Source of the DNA: Nocardia sp. BSTN01 | GTDB lineage: Bacteria; Actinomycetota; Actinomycetes; Mycobacteriales; Mycobacteriaceae | DNA: 64,000 nucleotides | NCBI RefSeq assembly: GCF_015354405.1 | Contig: NZ_JADKYP010000029.1 | Location: 1 to 64,000 of the forward strand | Direction: 5' to 3' | Part shown: positions 52,259-63,054 of the stretch, piece by piece | How the letters are laid out: every line of letters starts with the position of its first letter | Numbering within the stretch: position 1 is the first letter of the stretch | Made by a program: the position numbers and the translations under genes | The notes under the pieces: generated by a model | What the model saw: only the letters and a program-made list of their open reading frames with translations | The model's database searches: none | What the model was told of the DNA's origin: nothing

Positions 52259-54673
52259 TCAGTCGCGCGGGTGCGCCAACTCGATCACGTGGTCGTCACC
52301 GGTGCCCGCGGCCAGGGTGAGCGTGGAGGTGGTCGCCGGGTAGCCGGACGCCACCACCGTGTAGTCGCCGACCGCGAGATTGGCGAACAGGTAACTGCCG
52401 TCGGCGTCGGTGGTGGTGCTGTCGATCACCGCGCCCCCCGCATCGACGAGGGTCACCCGGGCATCGCGCAGCGGGCCGTGGGCGCCGTGCACAACACCCC
52501 GCAGCTGGGCGCCGCGCGAGAGCACCACGTCGAGCTGGGTGATGCCCTGGCCGGCGACCTCCGCCGGCAACGCGACCGGCTGGAACGTGGCGGCGTTGAC
52601 CGCGACGGTCACCGGTCCGGGAACCAGTTCGGTCAGCGCGTAGTCACCCTCGGGACCGGACGCGCCCGCCGCCAGGACGTCGCCGCGGCTGTCGGTGACG
52701 ATCACCAGCGCGTCGGGCACCGGTGTGCCGTCGTCCGCCGCTCGCACGGTGCCGGCCAATCCGCTCATACCGCTCAGGCGCACATCGTGTTCGAGTGGTC
52801 GCGTGCCCACGGTGATCGGCGTGGCCTGCGGCTGGAAGCCGTCGGCCGAGGCGATCAGCACATAGGAACCGGGCTCCGGTGCGTCGAGTGCGTAGTGCCC
52901 GTCGCCGCGGGCGATGGCACGGCCGATCTGGCGGCCGGTGGGGGAGATCAGGGTGAGCGCGGTGCGCGTCACCGGTGAGCCGTCACCGGCCTGGACGCGG
53001 CCGTGGATGGTGATTCCGGTACTCACGAACTCCTCCGGCACCAGGCCCGAGGCGTCCTCGGCCATGACCTGCGCCGAGAGCACCGGCTCCGGCCCCGATT
53101 CGGCGGCCTGGGCCAGCGCGCCGGTGGTCCGCAGCGCGACCTCCTTGATGAACAGGGTCAGCAGGAAGGCGACCAGCGCGATGGGCGCCGCGATGAGGAA
53201 CACGTCGGCGATGCCGTGACCGTAGCCGTCCTCGACGACCGTGCGGACGGGGCTGGGCAGTGCGGAGATGTCCGGGATCCGGCCGCCGCCGCCCATGGCT
53301 CCGGCCGCGGCCGGGTTCAGGTGGCTCAGCCCGTCGCTGATGTAGTCCTTCACCCGCTCGGCCATCACCGCGCCGAGCGCCGAGACACCGATCGCACCAC
53401 CGAGGCTGCGGAAGAACGTGACCAGCGAGCTGGCCGCGCCCAGTTCGTGCGGCGCCACCTGGTTCTGGGTGCACAGCACCAGGTTCTGCATCGTCATACC
53501 GATGCCCAGGCCCATCATCGCCATGTAGATCGCCACCAGCCAGTAGTTGGTGTCGTAGCGGATGGTGCCGAGCAGCCCCAGGCCGGCGGTCACCAGGAAG
53601 CCGCCGGTGACCAGCCACGCCTTCCACCGGCCGGTGCGGGTGATGATCTGACCCGACACCGTGGAGGAGATGAACAGGCCGCCGATCATCGGGATGGTCA
53701 TGACGCCCGACATCGTGGGCGATTCGCCGCGGGCCAGCTGGAAGTACTGGCTGAAGAACACCGTGCCGGCGAACATCGCGACACCGATGAACAGCGAGGC
53801 GGCCGAGGCGAGGCTGATGGTGCGGTTGGCGAACAGGTGCATCGGCACGATCGGCTCGGCGGCCCGCAATTCGACGAAGACGAATGCGACGGCCAGCGCG
53901 ACGGCCCCGAGCACCATCACCAGGGTCTGCCAGGAACCCCACGCGTACTTGTCGCCGGCGAAGGTGACCCACACCAGCAGCAGGCACACCGCTGCCGTGA
54001 CCAGGAAGGCACCCAGCCAGTCGACCTTCACCTCGCGCTTGGTGACGGGCAGGTTCAGCGTGCGCTGCAGCACGACCAGCGCGACCACCGCGAACGGCAC
54101 ACCGACGTAGAAGCACCAGCGCCAGCCCAGCCAGCTGGTGTCGGTGATCACACCGCCGAGCAGCGGACCGCCGACGGTCGCCACCGCGAACACCGCGCCC
54201 AGATAGCCGCTGTAGCGGCCACGCTCGCGCGGCGAGATCATCGCGGCCATCACGATCTGAGCCAGCGCGGACAGACCGCCCGCGCCGATGCCCTGCACCG
54301 CGCGGCAGGCGATGAGCATGCCCGGATTCTGGGACAGACCCGCGACCACGGATCCGGCGACGTAGATCAGCAGAGCGATCTGGACGAGTGCCTTCTTGCT
54401 GAACAGGTCGGCGAGTTTGCCCCACAACGGGGTGGTGGCGGTCAACGCGAGCAGGGAGGCGGTGACGACCCACGTGTAGGCGGACTGTCCGCCGCCCAGG
54501 GTGCCGATGATCTTCGGCAGCGCATTGGTCACGATCGTGGAGGAGATGATCGCGACGAACAAGCCCAGCAGGAGGCCGGACAGGGCCTCCATGATCTGCC
54601 GGTGCGTCATCGCCGCCGTGTCACCCGTGTCCGGGGATCTGCGCGCGGCGTCGTTCGCAGTGGTGATTGCCAT
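52259..54673 (-). CDS. DHA2-type MFS transporter fused to three carboxypeptidase-regulatory-like repeats
   Basis: A protein of 804 aa. Residues 1-553 are a 14-helix drug:H+ antiporter (SSTIVTNALPKIIGTLGG motif-D1 type start, GKLADLFSKK, ACRAVQGIGAGG and ARGES loops). Residues about 554-804 are three ~83-residue beta-sandwich repeats, each GxV..G.P...A.V.....G......T..DG.Y.l..l..G.Y.v...g: ITIHGRVQAGDG, GLAGTVRAADDG and QLRGVVHGAHGP start them. Both ends of a 14-helix MFS protein should be cytoplasmic, so the tail position is odd. ATG 54673 has GGAAAGAGA upstream. The TetR gene upstream probably controls it. Confidence 0.88.
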   Translation of the reverse strand: MAITTANDAARRSPDTGDTAAMTHRQIMEALSGLLLGLFVAIISSTIVTNALPKIIGTLGGGQSAYTWVVTASLLALTATTPLWGKLADLFSKKALVQIALLIYVAGSVVAGLSQNPGMLIACRAVQGIGAGGLSALAQIVMAAMISPRERGRYSGYLGAVFAVATVGGPLLGGVITDTSWLGWRWCFYVGVPFAVVALVVLQRTLNLPVTKREVKVDWLGAFLVTAAVCLLLVWVTFAGDKYAWGSWQTLVMVLGAVALAVAFVFVELRAAEPIVPMHLFANRTISLASAASLFIGVAMFAGTVFFSQYFQLARGESPTMSGVMTIPMIGGLFISSTVSGQIITRTGRWKAWLVTGGFLVTAGLGLLGTIRYDTNYWLVAIYMAMMGLGIGMTMQNLVLCTQNQVAPHELGAASSLVTFFRSLGGAIGVSALGAVMAERVKDYISDGLSHLNPAAAGAMGGGGRIPDISALPSPVRTVVEDGYGHGIADVFLIAAPIALVAFLLTLFIKEVALRTTGALAQAAESGPEPVLSAQVMAEDASGLVPEEFVSTGITIHGRVQAGDGSPVTRTALTLISPTGRQIGRAIARGDGHYALDAPEPGSYVLIASADGFQPQATPITVGTRPLEHDVRLSGMSGLAGTVRAADDGTPVPDALVIVTDSRGDVLAAGASGPEGDYALTELVPGPVTVAVNAATFQPVALPAEVAGQGITQLDVVLSRGAQLRGVVHGAHGPLRDARVTLVDAGGAVIDSTTTDADGSYLFANLAVGDYTVVASGYPATTSTLTLAAGTGDDHVIELAHPRD

Positions 54674-54778
54674 CGTTCTCTTTCCGGAAGCGGTCGATGC
54701 GGCGGACAGCCGGTTATGCCGATCTCGCCGCAGCAAGAGGTGTTCGGGGGATATCAAACAAGTTGATTAACGAAAGTA

Positions 54779-54806
54779 ACTATAATCCTGTGAGGACGCT
54801 GCGCAA
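54779..54806 (-). promoter_or_regulatory. Promoter of the MFS-fusion gene
   Basis: On the minus strand TTGCGC (54806-54801) and TATAGT (54784-54779) are 16 nt apart. The 35 bp downstream of the -10 box (54745-54779) are AT-rich and contain GTTA and ATCAA elements near an imperfect GTTAATCAAC dyad, a possible TetR operator. Confidence 0.5.
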
Positions 54807-54862
54807 AGGCCGAGGGGGCGGTGTGCTCGATCACACCGGTGCAACGGGGGCGAAACGCCTGG

Positions 54863-55435
54863 TCAGTCGTCCTGGAGGCAGGCGTTGATTTCCTCGGCCC
54901 ACGGAGTCGGCACCGCATCGGGTCCGATCACCTGCATGGCCGTCATCACGGTGATGAGCATGCCGGTGGCCATGAATCGACGGGCGTCGTCGGCATCGGC
55001 GCCCGTGAGCTCGCGAACCAGTTCGTAGATGCGGCCGAAACGCTCGCGGACGTTGTCGCCGATCGCCGGATCGGCGCTGGCGGAGAAGCCGTGCAACAGG
55101 AGGAGCGGCAATTCCCGTTCGGCGAGAAAGGTCTCGTATCCCTTGCCGAGCGCCTGCAATGCCTCCTGGGCGGTCGCGTTCGCCGGCGCGTCGGCGCGCG
55201 CCGCGCGGAAGACCTCTTCGATCCGTTCGCAGGCCTGGTTGACCGCGGCGACGAACAGTCGTTCCTTCGTGCCGAACAGCCGGATCACATAGGGCTGCGA
55301 TACTCCGGCGAGCCGGGCGATCTCATCGGTTTTCGTTGCGGCGTAACCGGTTTCGGCGAACGCGGTGACCGCGGCGGCCAGCACCTGCTCGCTGCGCTCG
55401 GCTGCGGTCAGGCGCATGCGGGTCGAGTCCGCCAT
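54863..55435 (-). CDS. TetR family transcriptional regulator
   Basis: A protein of 190 aa. The HTH is SEQVLAAAVTAFAETGYAATKTDEIARLAGVSQPYVIRLFGTKERLFVAAV. The C-terminal helical domain ends in FMATGMLITVMTAMQVIG. It is divergent from one MFS exporter and upstream of another on the same strand, so it probably represses both and responds to a transported drug. The ATG at 55435 has GGAGG 4 nt upstream. Confidence 0.9.
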   Translation of the reverse strand: MADSTRMRLTAAERSEQVLAAAVTAFAETGYAATKTDEIARLAGVSQPYVIRLFGTKERLFVAAVNQACERIEEVFRAARADAPANATAQEALQALGKGYETFLAERELPLLLLHGFSASADPAIGDNVRERFGRIYELVRELTGADADDARRFMATGMLITVMTAMQVIGPDAVPTPWAEEINACLQDD

Positions 55436-55508
55436 GGTCCTCCTTACGTTGTCCGACGGTCACGGTAGTCGCGGTGCGGGCGGGGGGAGAGCCCGGCATC
55501 GTCACCTG

Positions 55509-55565
55509 TTGACATGTTATCAGCGGATGCATACTCTTTCGATTATCAAGTTATCAGTCGATAAC
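55509..55565 (+). promoter_or_regulatory. Promoter and GTTATC operator of the second MFS gene
   Basis: TTGACA (55509-55514) and TACTCT (55532-55537), 17 nt apart, make a strong promoter. GTTATCAG lies in the spacer (55516-55523). Downstream, ATTATCAAG (55542-55550) leads into the dyad GTTATCAGTCGATAAC (55550-55565), a perfect 6-bp inverted repeat with 4-nt centre. These are likely sites for the divergent TetR protein. Confidence 0.7.
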
Positions 55566-55580
55566 AACAAAGGATCTGCG

Positions 55581-56999
55581 ATGACCACCACCCTCGAAAC
55601 CACCCCCCGCGCCGGCTCATCCGGCGCCACCACCGGGTCGCTCGGCGCGGTCCTGGCCGCCGTCGGCATTCCGATGTTCATGGTCACCCTGGACAATCTG
55701 GTCGTCACGAACGCGCTCCCGGTGATCCGCACGGAACTGGGCGCGTCCCTGGCCGACCTGCAATGGTTCGTCAACGCCTACACGCTGTCTTTCGCGTCGC
55801 TGCTGCTCACCGCCTCGGCGCTGGGCGACCGGTTCGGCCGCCGCCGGATGTACCTGTCGGGAATCGCCCTGTTCACTCTCGCCTCGGCGGCATGTGCGCT
55901 GGCGACCGAGCCGTGGATGCTCATCCTCGCCCGGGCGGTGCAGGGCTTCGGTGGCGCCGCGGTCATGCCGCTGTCGCTGACGCTGCTGGCGAACGCGGTG
56001 CCGGTCGCGAAGCGCAGCGCGGCGATCGGGATCTGGGGTGGCATCTCCGGGCTCGGCATCGCGGTCGGTCCGGTCGTCGGCGGCTTGGTGGTGGACGGGC
56101 TGAGCTGGCAGTGGATCTTCTGGCTCAATGTGCCGATCGGAGTGCTGGCGCTGCCGTTCGTGGCGCGAGTGCTGGGCGAATCCTTCGGCGGCGCACAGCG
56201 ATTGGATCCGCTGGGACTGCTGCTCTCGGCCGGTGGCGTGCTGTCGATCGTCTGGGGCGTGGTGCACGGCGCCGACGACGGCTGGACCTCGGCGCCGGTA
56301 CTGGCCGCGCTGTTCGCCGGCGCGCTGGCACTGATCGCGTTCGTCGGATGGGAACTGCGCTCATCGGCTCCGATGCTGCCGATGCGGCTGTTTCGCTCCC
56401 GGGCGTTCGCGGTGATGAACGTGTCGGCGTTCGCGTTCGCGGTCGGTGTCTTCGGTTCGATCTTCCTGCTCGCCCAGTTCTTCCAGGTGGTCCAGGGATA
56501 CTCGCCGCTGGCGGCCGGAGTGCGGACGCTGCCGTGGACGATGGCGCCGATGGTGGTCGCGCCGCTGGCGGGCCTGGTGGTCGACCGGATCGGCGCGCGC
56601 ACTCTCATCGTGGCCGGGCAGGTGTTCCAGGCGGCCGCGCTGGCCTGGATCGGAGCGATCGTCACCGCCGACCTGTCCTATGCGTCGATCATCGGGCCGT
56701 TCCTTCTCGCCGGTGTCGGCATGGGCCTGACCTTCGCGCCCGGCTCGACCGTGGTGATGGCCAGCGCCCCGCCGGCCGATCAGGGTGTCGCGTCGGGGAC
56801 GAACAACACCATCCGTGAGGTCGGTGTGGCGATGGGTGTCGCGATTCTGGCGTCGATCTTCGCCTCCTACGGTTCCTACCTCAGCCCGGCCGATTTCGTC
56901 GCCGGCATGGCGCCGGCGGTGCGGGTGGGCGCGGTGATCGTGGCACTCGGCGCGTGCGCGACGGCGTTGCTGCCGCGCCGGATCACTCCTGCGGTCTAG
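55581..56999 (+). CDS. DHA2-type MFS drug transporter
   Basis: A 472-aa, 14-helix antiporter. TLDNLVVTNALPVIRTELGA is the D1 motif, GDRFGRRRMYLSG is motif A, LILARAVQGFGGAAVMPLSLTL is motif B and GISGLGIAVGPVVGGLVVDGLSWQWIFWLNVPIG is motif C of exporters. No C-terminal extension, unlike the sister gene. The ATG at 55581 has AAAGGA 7 nt upstream. It is divergent from TetR and likely repressed by it. Substrate is unknown. Confidence 0.93.
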   Translation: MTTTLETTPRAGSSGATTGSLGAVLAAVGIPMFMVTLDNLVVTNALPVIRTELGASLADLQWFVNAYTLSFASLLLTASALGDRFGRRRMYLSGIALFTLASAACALATEPWMLILARAVQGFGGAAVMPLSLTLLANAVPVAKRSAAIGIWGGISGLGIAVGPVVGGLVVDGLSWQWIFWLNVPIGVLALPFVARVLGESFGGAQRLDPLGLLLSAGGVLSIVWGVVHGADDGWTSAPVLAALFAGALALIAFVGWELRSSAPMLPMRLFRSRAFAVMNVSAFAFAVGVFGSIFLLAQFFQVVQGYSPLAAGVRTLPWTMAPMVVAPLAGLVVDRIGARTLIVAGQVFQAAALAWIGAIVTADLSYASIIGPFLLAGVGMGLTFAPGSTVVMASAPPADQGVASGTNNTIREVGVAMGVAILASIFASYGSYLSPADFVAGMAPAVRVGAVIVALGACATALLPRRITPAV

Positions 57000-57134
57000 G
57001 CCCCCGGCCGGAGCTGCCGTGGCGCAGCGTCGATCACCGGTGATCCGCGCTCGCAACGTGGGTCGTGGCGACGATCGGACGGGCGAGGATCCGGCCACGC
57101 AGCGATCGAATCGCTGCGAGTGTGGTTCTCGACA

Positions 57135-57167
57135 GGCGCACCACCCGGAAACTCCGGGTGGTGCGCC
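57135..57167 (+). terminator. Intrinsic terminator after the MFS gene
   Basis: A perfect 14-bp stem (57135-57148 with 57154-57167) with an AAACT loop stands between the MFS gene and pheS. The remaining gap (57168-57357) belongs to the pheS leader. Confidence 0.75.
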
Positions 57168-57219
57168 CTCGTATGTGCGGACGCGTCGCCGGGGGCGAGC
57201 GCCGGAAATATCCGTGTGA

Positions 57220-58506
<1,287 letters not shown>

Positions 58507-58560
58507 CTCCGGCCCACATCCACCACCCGAGAACCTTCATACGAGGAAGCGAAACGTCAC

Positions 58561-61062
58561 GTGCGAGTAGCGCAGTCCTGGCTGACGGAAACCCTGCAGC
58601 GGACCACCCCCGGCTGGTCGCTGACCCCCGAGGAGCTCGACGCCGGTTTCGTCCGCGTGGGCCTCGAGGTCGAGGAACTCGACACCCTGCGGCCGGTCAC
58701 CGGCGATATCGAGCATCCGCTGGTGGTCGGCCGGGTCGCCGAGATCACCGAGCTGACCGAGTTCAAGAAGCCGATCCGGTTCTGCAAGGTCGATATCGGC
58801 AAGCCGGAACTGCAGGAGATCGTCTGCGGCGCACGCAATTTCGCGGTCGGTGACCTCGTGGTCGTGGTGTTGCCGGGCGGTGTGCTGCCGGGCGGATTCG
58901 CCATCAGCTCGCGCAAGACCTACGGCCACGTCTCCAACGGCATGATCTGCTCGGTCGCCGAACTCGGTATCGGCAAGGATCATTCCGGCATTCTGGTGCT
59001 GGAGCCGGGCACCGCCGAACCGGGCGCCGACGCCAACGAACTGCTGGGCCTCGACGACACGGTGATCGAGCTCAATATCACCCCGGACCGCGGCTACTGC
59101 TTCTCGGTCCGCGGCCTGGCCCGCGAACTCGCCTGCGGTTTCGACCTCGACTACGCCGATCCCGCGGTGCGCACGCTGCCCGACGACGAGGCCGACGCGT
59201 ATGCGGTGACGGTCGAACCGGAATCCGGCTGCACCCGGTTCGCGGTGCGCAGGATCACCGGCGTCGACCCGAACGCGGTGAGCCCGTGGTGGTTGCAGCG
59301 CCGGTTGCTGCTGTCCGGTGTTCGCCCGATCTCGCCTGCCGTCGATGTCACCAACTACGTGATGCTCGAACTGGGCCAGCCGCTGCACGCCTTCGACGCC
59401 GCGAAAGTGACCGGGCCGCTGGTGATCCGGCGTGCGCACACCGGTGAGACGCTGCGGACACTCGACGAGGCCGAGCGCACGCTCGACGCCGAAGACGTTG
59501 TGATCACCGATGATTCGGGTGTGATCTCGCTGGCCGGCATCATGGGCGGTGCGAGCACCGAGGTCGGCGACCAGACCACCGACATCCTGCTGGAGGCCGC
59601 GACCTGGAATCCGCTGGCGGTCTACCGCACCGCGCGCCGGCACAAGCTGGTCTCGGAGGCGGGTAAACGCTACGAGCGCGTCGTCGATCCGGAGATCAAC
59701 GTCGCCGCGTTGGATCGAGCCGCGTCTCTGCTGGCCGAAATCGCCGGTGGCACAATCGAACCCGCGTTGACCGACGTGCGGCTCCCGGTGCCCGCCACGG
59801 AGCCGATCCGGATGGATATCGATCTGGCCGACCGCACCGCGGGCGTCGTCTATCCCACCGGCACCTCGGCGCGCCGGCTCGCGCAGATCGGCTGCTCCGT
59901 GGAGGTGAGCGTCAGCGAGACCGGCCACGGTCAGCTGGTCGTGACGCCGCCGAGCTGGCGGCCCGATCTCGTCCAGCCCGCCGATCTGGTGGAGGAGGTG
60001 CTGCGGCTCGAGGGGCTCGAGCAGATTCCGTCGGTGTTGCCGACCGCTCCGGCCGGGCGCGGCCTCACCGCCGTGCAGCGTCGCCGTCGCGCCGTCAGCC
60101 GTGCGCTGGCCTTCTCCGGCTGTGTGGAGGTGCCCGCGCCGATCTTCATGACCGCCGGGGTGTTCGACACCTGGGGTCTGGACGCCGACGATCCGCGCCG
60201 CGACACCATGCGCGTGCTGAATCCGCTCGATGTGGAGAAGGCGGAGCTGGCGACCACACTGCTGCCCGCTCTGCTCGAGGTGGCCGCCCGCAACATCTCC
60301 CGGGGCGAGCGTGATCTGTCGATCTACGGCATCGCCCAGGTCGTCCTGCCCGGACCCGGCACCCGCGCGGTGGCCGAACTGCCGGTCGACCGTCGCCCCA
60401 CCGATGAGCAGGTTCGTGAGCTGATCGAGTCGCTGCCCGCCCAGCCGGTCCATGTCGCGGCGGTTCTGACCGGCCGGCGCGAACCTCGTGGCCCGTGGGG
60501 CCCCGGCCGGGTCGCCGAGGCGGCCGACGCGTTCGCCCTCGCCGACGCCGTCGCCGATGCCGCCGGCGTCACGATCGAGCGCCGCGCCGCCGCCTACCTG
60601 CCGTTCCACCCGGGCCGTTGTGCGGAACTGCTGGTCGACGGCACGGTGGTGGGCCATGCCGGTGAACTGCATCCGGCCGTCCTCGAGCGCAGCGGGCTGC
60701 CGCCGCGCACCTGTGCGCTGGAACTGGATCTGGACGCGCTGCCGCTGCGCGAATCCCGCCCCGCGCCGGTGGTTTCCGCCTTCCCGGCGGTGCTGCAGGA
60801 CGTGTCGGTGAGTGTCGAGAAGACCGTAGGCGCGGCTCAGGTCGAATCGGCGCTGCGCACCGGTGCGGGCGACTTGCTCGAGGACATCGCCCTGTTCGAC
60901 GTCTACGAGGGCGCCCAGGCGGGTGAGGGCCGCAAGTCCCTCACCTACGCGCTGCGCTTCCGTGCGAGCGACCGCACCCTCACCGAGGACGAGGCGAGCG
61001 CGGCCCGCGATTCCGCGGTCGCGGCGGCGGCCGACGCCGTAGGCGCTGTTCTGCGCGGATAG
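58561..61062 (+). CDS. pheT: Phenylalanine-tRNA ligase beta subunit
   Basis: A protein of 833 aa. In order: the short N-terminal [12 protein letters not shown] segment, the EMAP/OB tRNA-binding domain (about residues 45-155, [25 protein letters not shown]), the B3/B4 editing domain ([21 protein letters not shown]), the B5 domain, the catalytic-like core ([22 protein letters not shown]) and the C-terminal ferredoxin-fold anticodon-binding domain ([21 protein letters not shown]). It forms the alpha2beta2 enzyme with PheS, 54 nt upstream. The GTG at 58561 has AGGAAG, 12 nt away. Confidence 0.96.
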   Translation: MRVAQSWLTETLQRTTPGWSLTPEELDAGFVRVGLEVEELDTLRPVTGDIEHPLVVGRVAEITELTEFKKPIRFCKVDIGKPELQEIVCGARNFAVGDLVVVVLPGGVLPGGFAISSRKTYGHVSNGMICSVAELGIGKDHSGILVLEPGTAEPGADANELLGLDDTVIELNITPDRGYCFSVRGLARELACGFDLDYADPAVRTLPDDEADAYAVTVEPESGCTRFAVRRITGVDPNAVSPWWLQRRLLLSGVRPISPAVDVTNYVMLELGQPLHAFDAAKVTGPLVIRRAHTGETLRTLDEAERTLDAEDVVITDDSGVISLAGIMGGASTEVGDQTTDILLEAATWNPLAVYRTARRHKLVSEAGKRYERVVDPEINVAALDRAASLLAEIAGGTIEPALTDVRLPVPATEPIRMDIDLADRTAGVVYPTGTSARRLAQIGCSVEVSVSETGHGQLVVTPPSWRPDLVQPADLVEEVLRLEGLEQIPSVLPTAPAGRGLTAVQRRRRAVSRALAFSGCVEVPAPIFMTAGVFDTWGLDADDPRRDTMRVLNPLDVEKAELATTLLPALLEVAARNISRGERDLSIYGIAQVVLPGPGTRAVAELPVDRRPTDEQVRELIESLPAQPVHVAAVLTGRREPRGPWGPGRVAEAADAFALADAVADAAGVTIERRAAAYLPFHPGRCAELLVDGTVVGHAGELHPAVLERSGLPPRTCALELDLDALPLRESRPAPVVSAFPAVLQDVSVSVEKTVGAAQVESALRTGAGDLLEDIALFDVYEGAQAGEGRKSLTYALRFRASDRTLTEDEASAARDSAVAAAADAVGAVLRG

Positions 61063-61077
61063 TGCGAACCATATTCC

Positions 61078-61099
61078 TACCCTGGTAGCATTACGGGTA
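61078..61099. promoter_or_regulatory. Autoregulatory operator and -10 box of the toxin-antitoxin pair
   Basis: TACCC (61078-61082) and GGGTA (61095-61099) form an inverted repeat around TAGCAT (61086-61091), which ends 7 nt before the antitoxin ATG. CTACC-CT-GGTAG (61077-61088) is a second dyad inside it. Binding of antitoxin here would block a leaderless promoter. Confidence 0.55.
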
Positions 61100-61311
61100 T
61101 GAAGCTGAGTGTGAGTCTGTCGGAGGACGACCTGGCGACGATCGACGAGGAAGTGTGTCGGTCGGGTTTGCCTGGTCGGTCCGCCGCTGTGCACATGGCC
61201 ATCGAGCTGCTGCGTGCCCGGGCCCTGGAAGATGCCTATGAACAGGCGTGGGAAGAGTGGGAAGAAGCGGGCGAGGAAGCTGCCTGGTCGGTCGCGACCG
61301 GTGACCTGTAG
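61099..61311 (+). CDS. Ribbon-helix-helix antitoxin (MazE-like)
   Basis: A protein of 70 aa. MKLSVSLSEDDLATIDEEVCRSGLPGRSAAVHMAIELLR is an N-terminal ribbon-helix-helix, followed by a very acidic tail (DAYEQAWEEWEEAGEEAAW) of the kind that wraps a toxin. Its stop overlaps the toxin start by 1 nt (TAGTG). ATG 61099 follows TAGCAT by 7 nt. Confidence 0.88.
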   Translation: MKLSVSLSEDDLATIDEEVCRSGLPGRSAAVHMAIELLRARALEDAYEQAWEEWEEAGEEAAWSVATGDL

Positions 61312-61655
61312 TGCGGCGCGGGGACGTCGTGCTGGTCGACCTCGACCCGGTTCGAGGAAACGAGGTGGCGAAGACTCGTCCCGCCGTCGTCGTCAGCAAC
61401 GACGGCGCCAACCGGCGTGCTGTACAGCTCGGCCGCGGTGTGGTCACCGTGGTGCCGGTGACAAGCAACACGGAGAGAATCTTTCCGTTCCAGGTGCTGT
61501 TGGAGGATGTCCGAGGGTTGCGAGTGGCGTCGAAAGCGCAGGCCGAACAGGTTCGTTCGGTATCTGTGGAACGGGTAGGGCGGGTGCTCGGCACTTTGTC
61601 ACCCACGCTGGTCAAGGAGCTGGACCGGGCGCTACGCCTGCATCTGAACCTGTGA
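61311..61655 (+). CDS. mazF: MazF-type mRNA interferase toxin
   Basis: A protein of 114 aa of the PemK/MazF family, sequence-specific endoribonucleases. MRRGDVVLVDLDPVRGNEVAKTRPAVVVSND is the signature N-terminal beta core with the catalytic Arg in TRPAVVV. VVTVVPVTSNTERIFPFQVLL and ASKAQAEQVRSVSVERVGRVLGTLS complete the fold. It is closest in layout to mycobacterial MazF members of the Rv1495/MazF4-like group. The GTG at 61311 lies within the antitoxin stop, giving coupled, antitoxin-first translation. Confidence 0.92.
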   Translation: MRRGDVVLVDLDPVRGNEVAKTRPAVVVSNDGANRRAVQLGRGVVTVVPVTSNTERIFPFQVLLEDVRGLRVASKAQAEQVRSVSVERVGRVLGTLSPTLVKELDRALRLHLNL

Positions 61656-61705
61656 ATTCAGCGGTCGGGTGGAGACTGGGCCGTAGTTGGCGCTAAGAAG
61701 GGGCT

Positions 61706-62488
61706 ATGCGACATCCGGCCGAGGGCGTGCTCAACGCGCTGACGTTCCATCCCGAACGTCGGATCACCATGACGCCCGAGCAGTTCGGTTTCGACCACGA
61801 CGATCTGTGGCTCACCGCGGACGACGGGGCCCGGATCAACGCGTGGTTCGTGCGCGCCGAGAAGCCGATCGCCCATGTGCTCTACGCCCACGGCAACGGC
61901 GGCAATATCGGCGACCGCTCGCCGATCCTGACATTGCTGGCCGCCGCGGGCCTGAACGTGCTGACCTTCGACTATCGCGGTTACGGTCGCAGTCCGGGCC
62001 GGCCGAGTGAACGCGGGCTGTATCTGGATGCGCGGGCCGCCCGCCGGGCGCTGCTGGAGCAGTCCGGTGTGGATCCGAAACGTGTTGTCTACCTTGGCAA
62101 GTCCCTCGGCGGCGCGGTCGTCACGGAGTTGGCGACCGAGTATCCGCCCGCGGCGATGGTTCTGATGTCCACCTTCACCGGTCTGCGCGAGGCGGCCCGC
62201 GCGGTCTACCCGTTCATTCCGAAACCTCTGGTGCCGAACGCCTTTCCGACGTTGCAGCGGCTCCGCGAGCTGCGGGTGCCGACGTTCGTCATGCACGGTG
62301 AGGCCGACGAACTGCTCCCGGTCGAGATGGGCCGCACCCTGTACGCGGCGCTGGCCGAACCGAAGCGGCTGCTGATCTATCCGAACGCCGGGCACAACAC
62401 CCTGGTCTCGATTCCCGGGTGGTCGGGAACGGTATCGGCGTGGGTTCGCGATGTTCTCGCGGGCGTGGAATCGGTGACCGGCGAGTGA
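61706..62488 (+). CDS. Alpha/beta hydrolase (BEM46/ABHD-like)
   Basis: A protein of 260 aa. VLYAHGNGGNIGDR carries the oxyanion HG motif and FDYRGYGRSPGRPSE follows. The nucleophile elbow is GKSLGG, the acid is in MHGEADELLPVEMG, and the catalytic His is in YPNAGHNTL. The short N-terminal part before the first strand has no clear signal peptide, although relatives are membrane-anchored. Substrate unknown. The ATG at 61706 has AAGGGG 3-4 nt upstream. Confidence 0.87.
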   Translation: MRHPAEGVLNALTFHPERRITMTPEQFGFDHDDLWLTADDGARINAWFVRAEKPIAHVLYAHGNGGNIGDRSPILTLLAAAGLNVLTFDYRGYGRSPGRPSERGLYLDARAARRALLEQSGVDPKRVVYLGKSLGGAVVTELATEYPPAAMVLMSTFTGLREAARAVYPFIPKPLVPNAFPTLQRLRELRVPTFVMHGEADELLPVEMGRTLYAALAEPKRLLIYPNAGHNTLVSIPGWSGTVSAWVRDVLAGVESVTGE

Positions 62489-62527
62489 AATCGGCCGGAC
62501 CGCGGTCGCGATGCGTAGCCTGGGTGC

Positions 62528-63013
62528 ATGTCCGAAACCGGTGATATGGCGGCCCTGCTCGCCGCGCTGCAGGATGAGGATCTGCTCGAGGTCGTGGTCA
62601 CCGCGACCACGGGCCGGCCGGGTCTGGAGAAGTTGCATCTGACCGCGGTCGAACTGGCGGCCCGCCCCACTCGTGCCGAGCCCGAGGCCGATGTGACTTC
62701 GGACACTCCCGGTGCCGCCGCCGCCGTGCCGCCGCCGATCTCGGGTGGATTCGGGCAGGTCGCGGTGGGCTCGGGTGTGCCGCTGCCGCCGGAAGGCTTC
62801 GGTGTGCCCGGCGGATACTCCGAATCCGGAGTCCCTACTTTCGAGTCAGTTCGCGATAAGGTCGAGCAGCGCTACGGCACCGCCCAGGGGATGGGCGAAC
62901 TCGACCGGCAGACACCGGCGGGCCGCAGCGCCGACGAACAATGGCAGGCGCGGGAGAAAGCCGCGCGGGAACGCCTGGACGAGATCCGGAAGTCGATGCG
63001 CGACGACGTGTGA
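62528..63013 (+). CDS. Conserved hypothetical protein
   Basis: A protein of 161 aa. A helical start (ETGDMAALLAALQDEDLLEVVVTATTGR) is followed by a Pro/Gly-rich linker and a charged helical end (WQAREKAARERLDEIRKSMRDDV). No domain is recognised. It is followed 41 nt later by another unknown gene on the same strand, probably in one operon. The ATG at 62528 comes 6 nt after TAGCCT (62516-62521), so it is likely leaderless. Confidence 0.6.
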   Translation: MSETGDMAALLAALQDEDLLEVVVTATTGRPGLEKLHLTAVELAARPTRAEPEADVTSDTPGAAAAVPPPISGGFGQVAVGSGVPLPPEGFGVPGGYSESGVPTFESVRDKVEQRYGTAQGMGELDRQTPAGRSADEQWQAREKAARERLDEIRKSMRDDV

Positions 63014-63054
63014 TTCCGGCTGGTCCGGCGGTCCGGACAGCTGAAGGGGAACCG

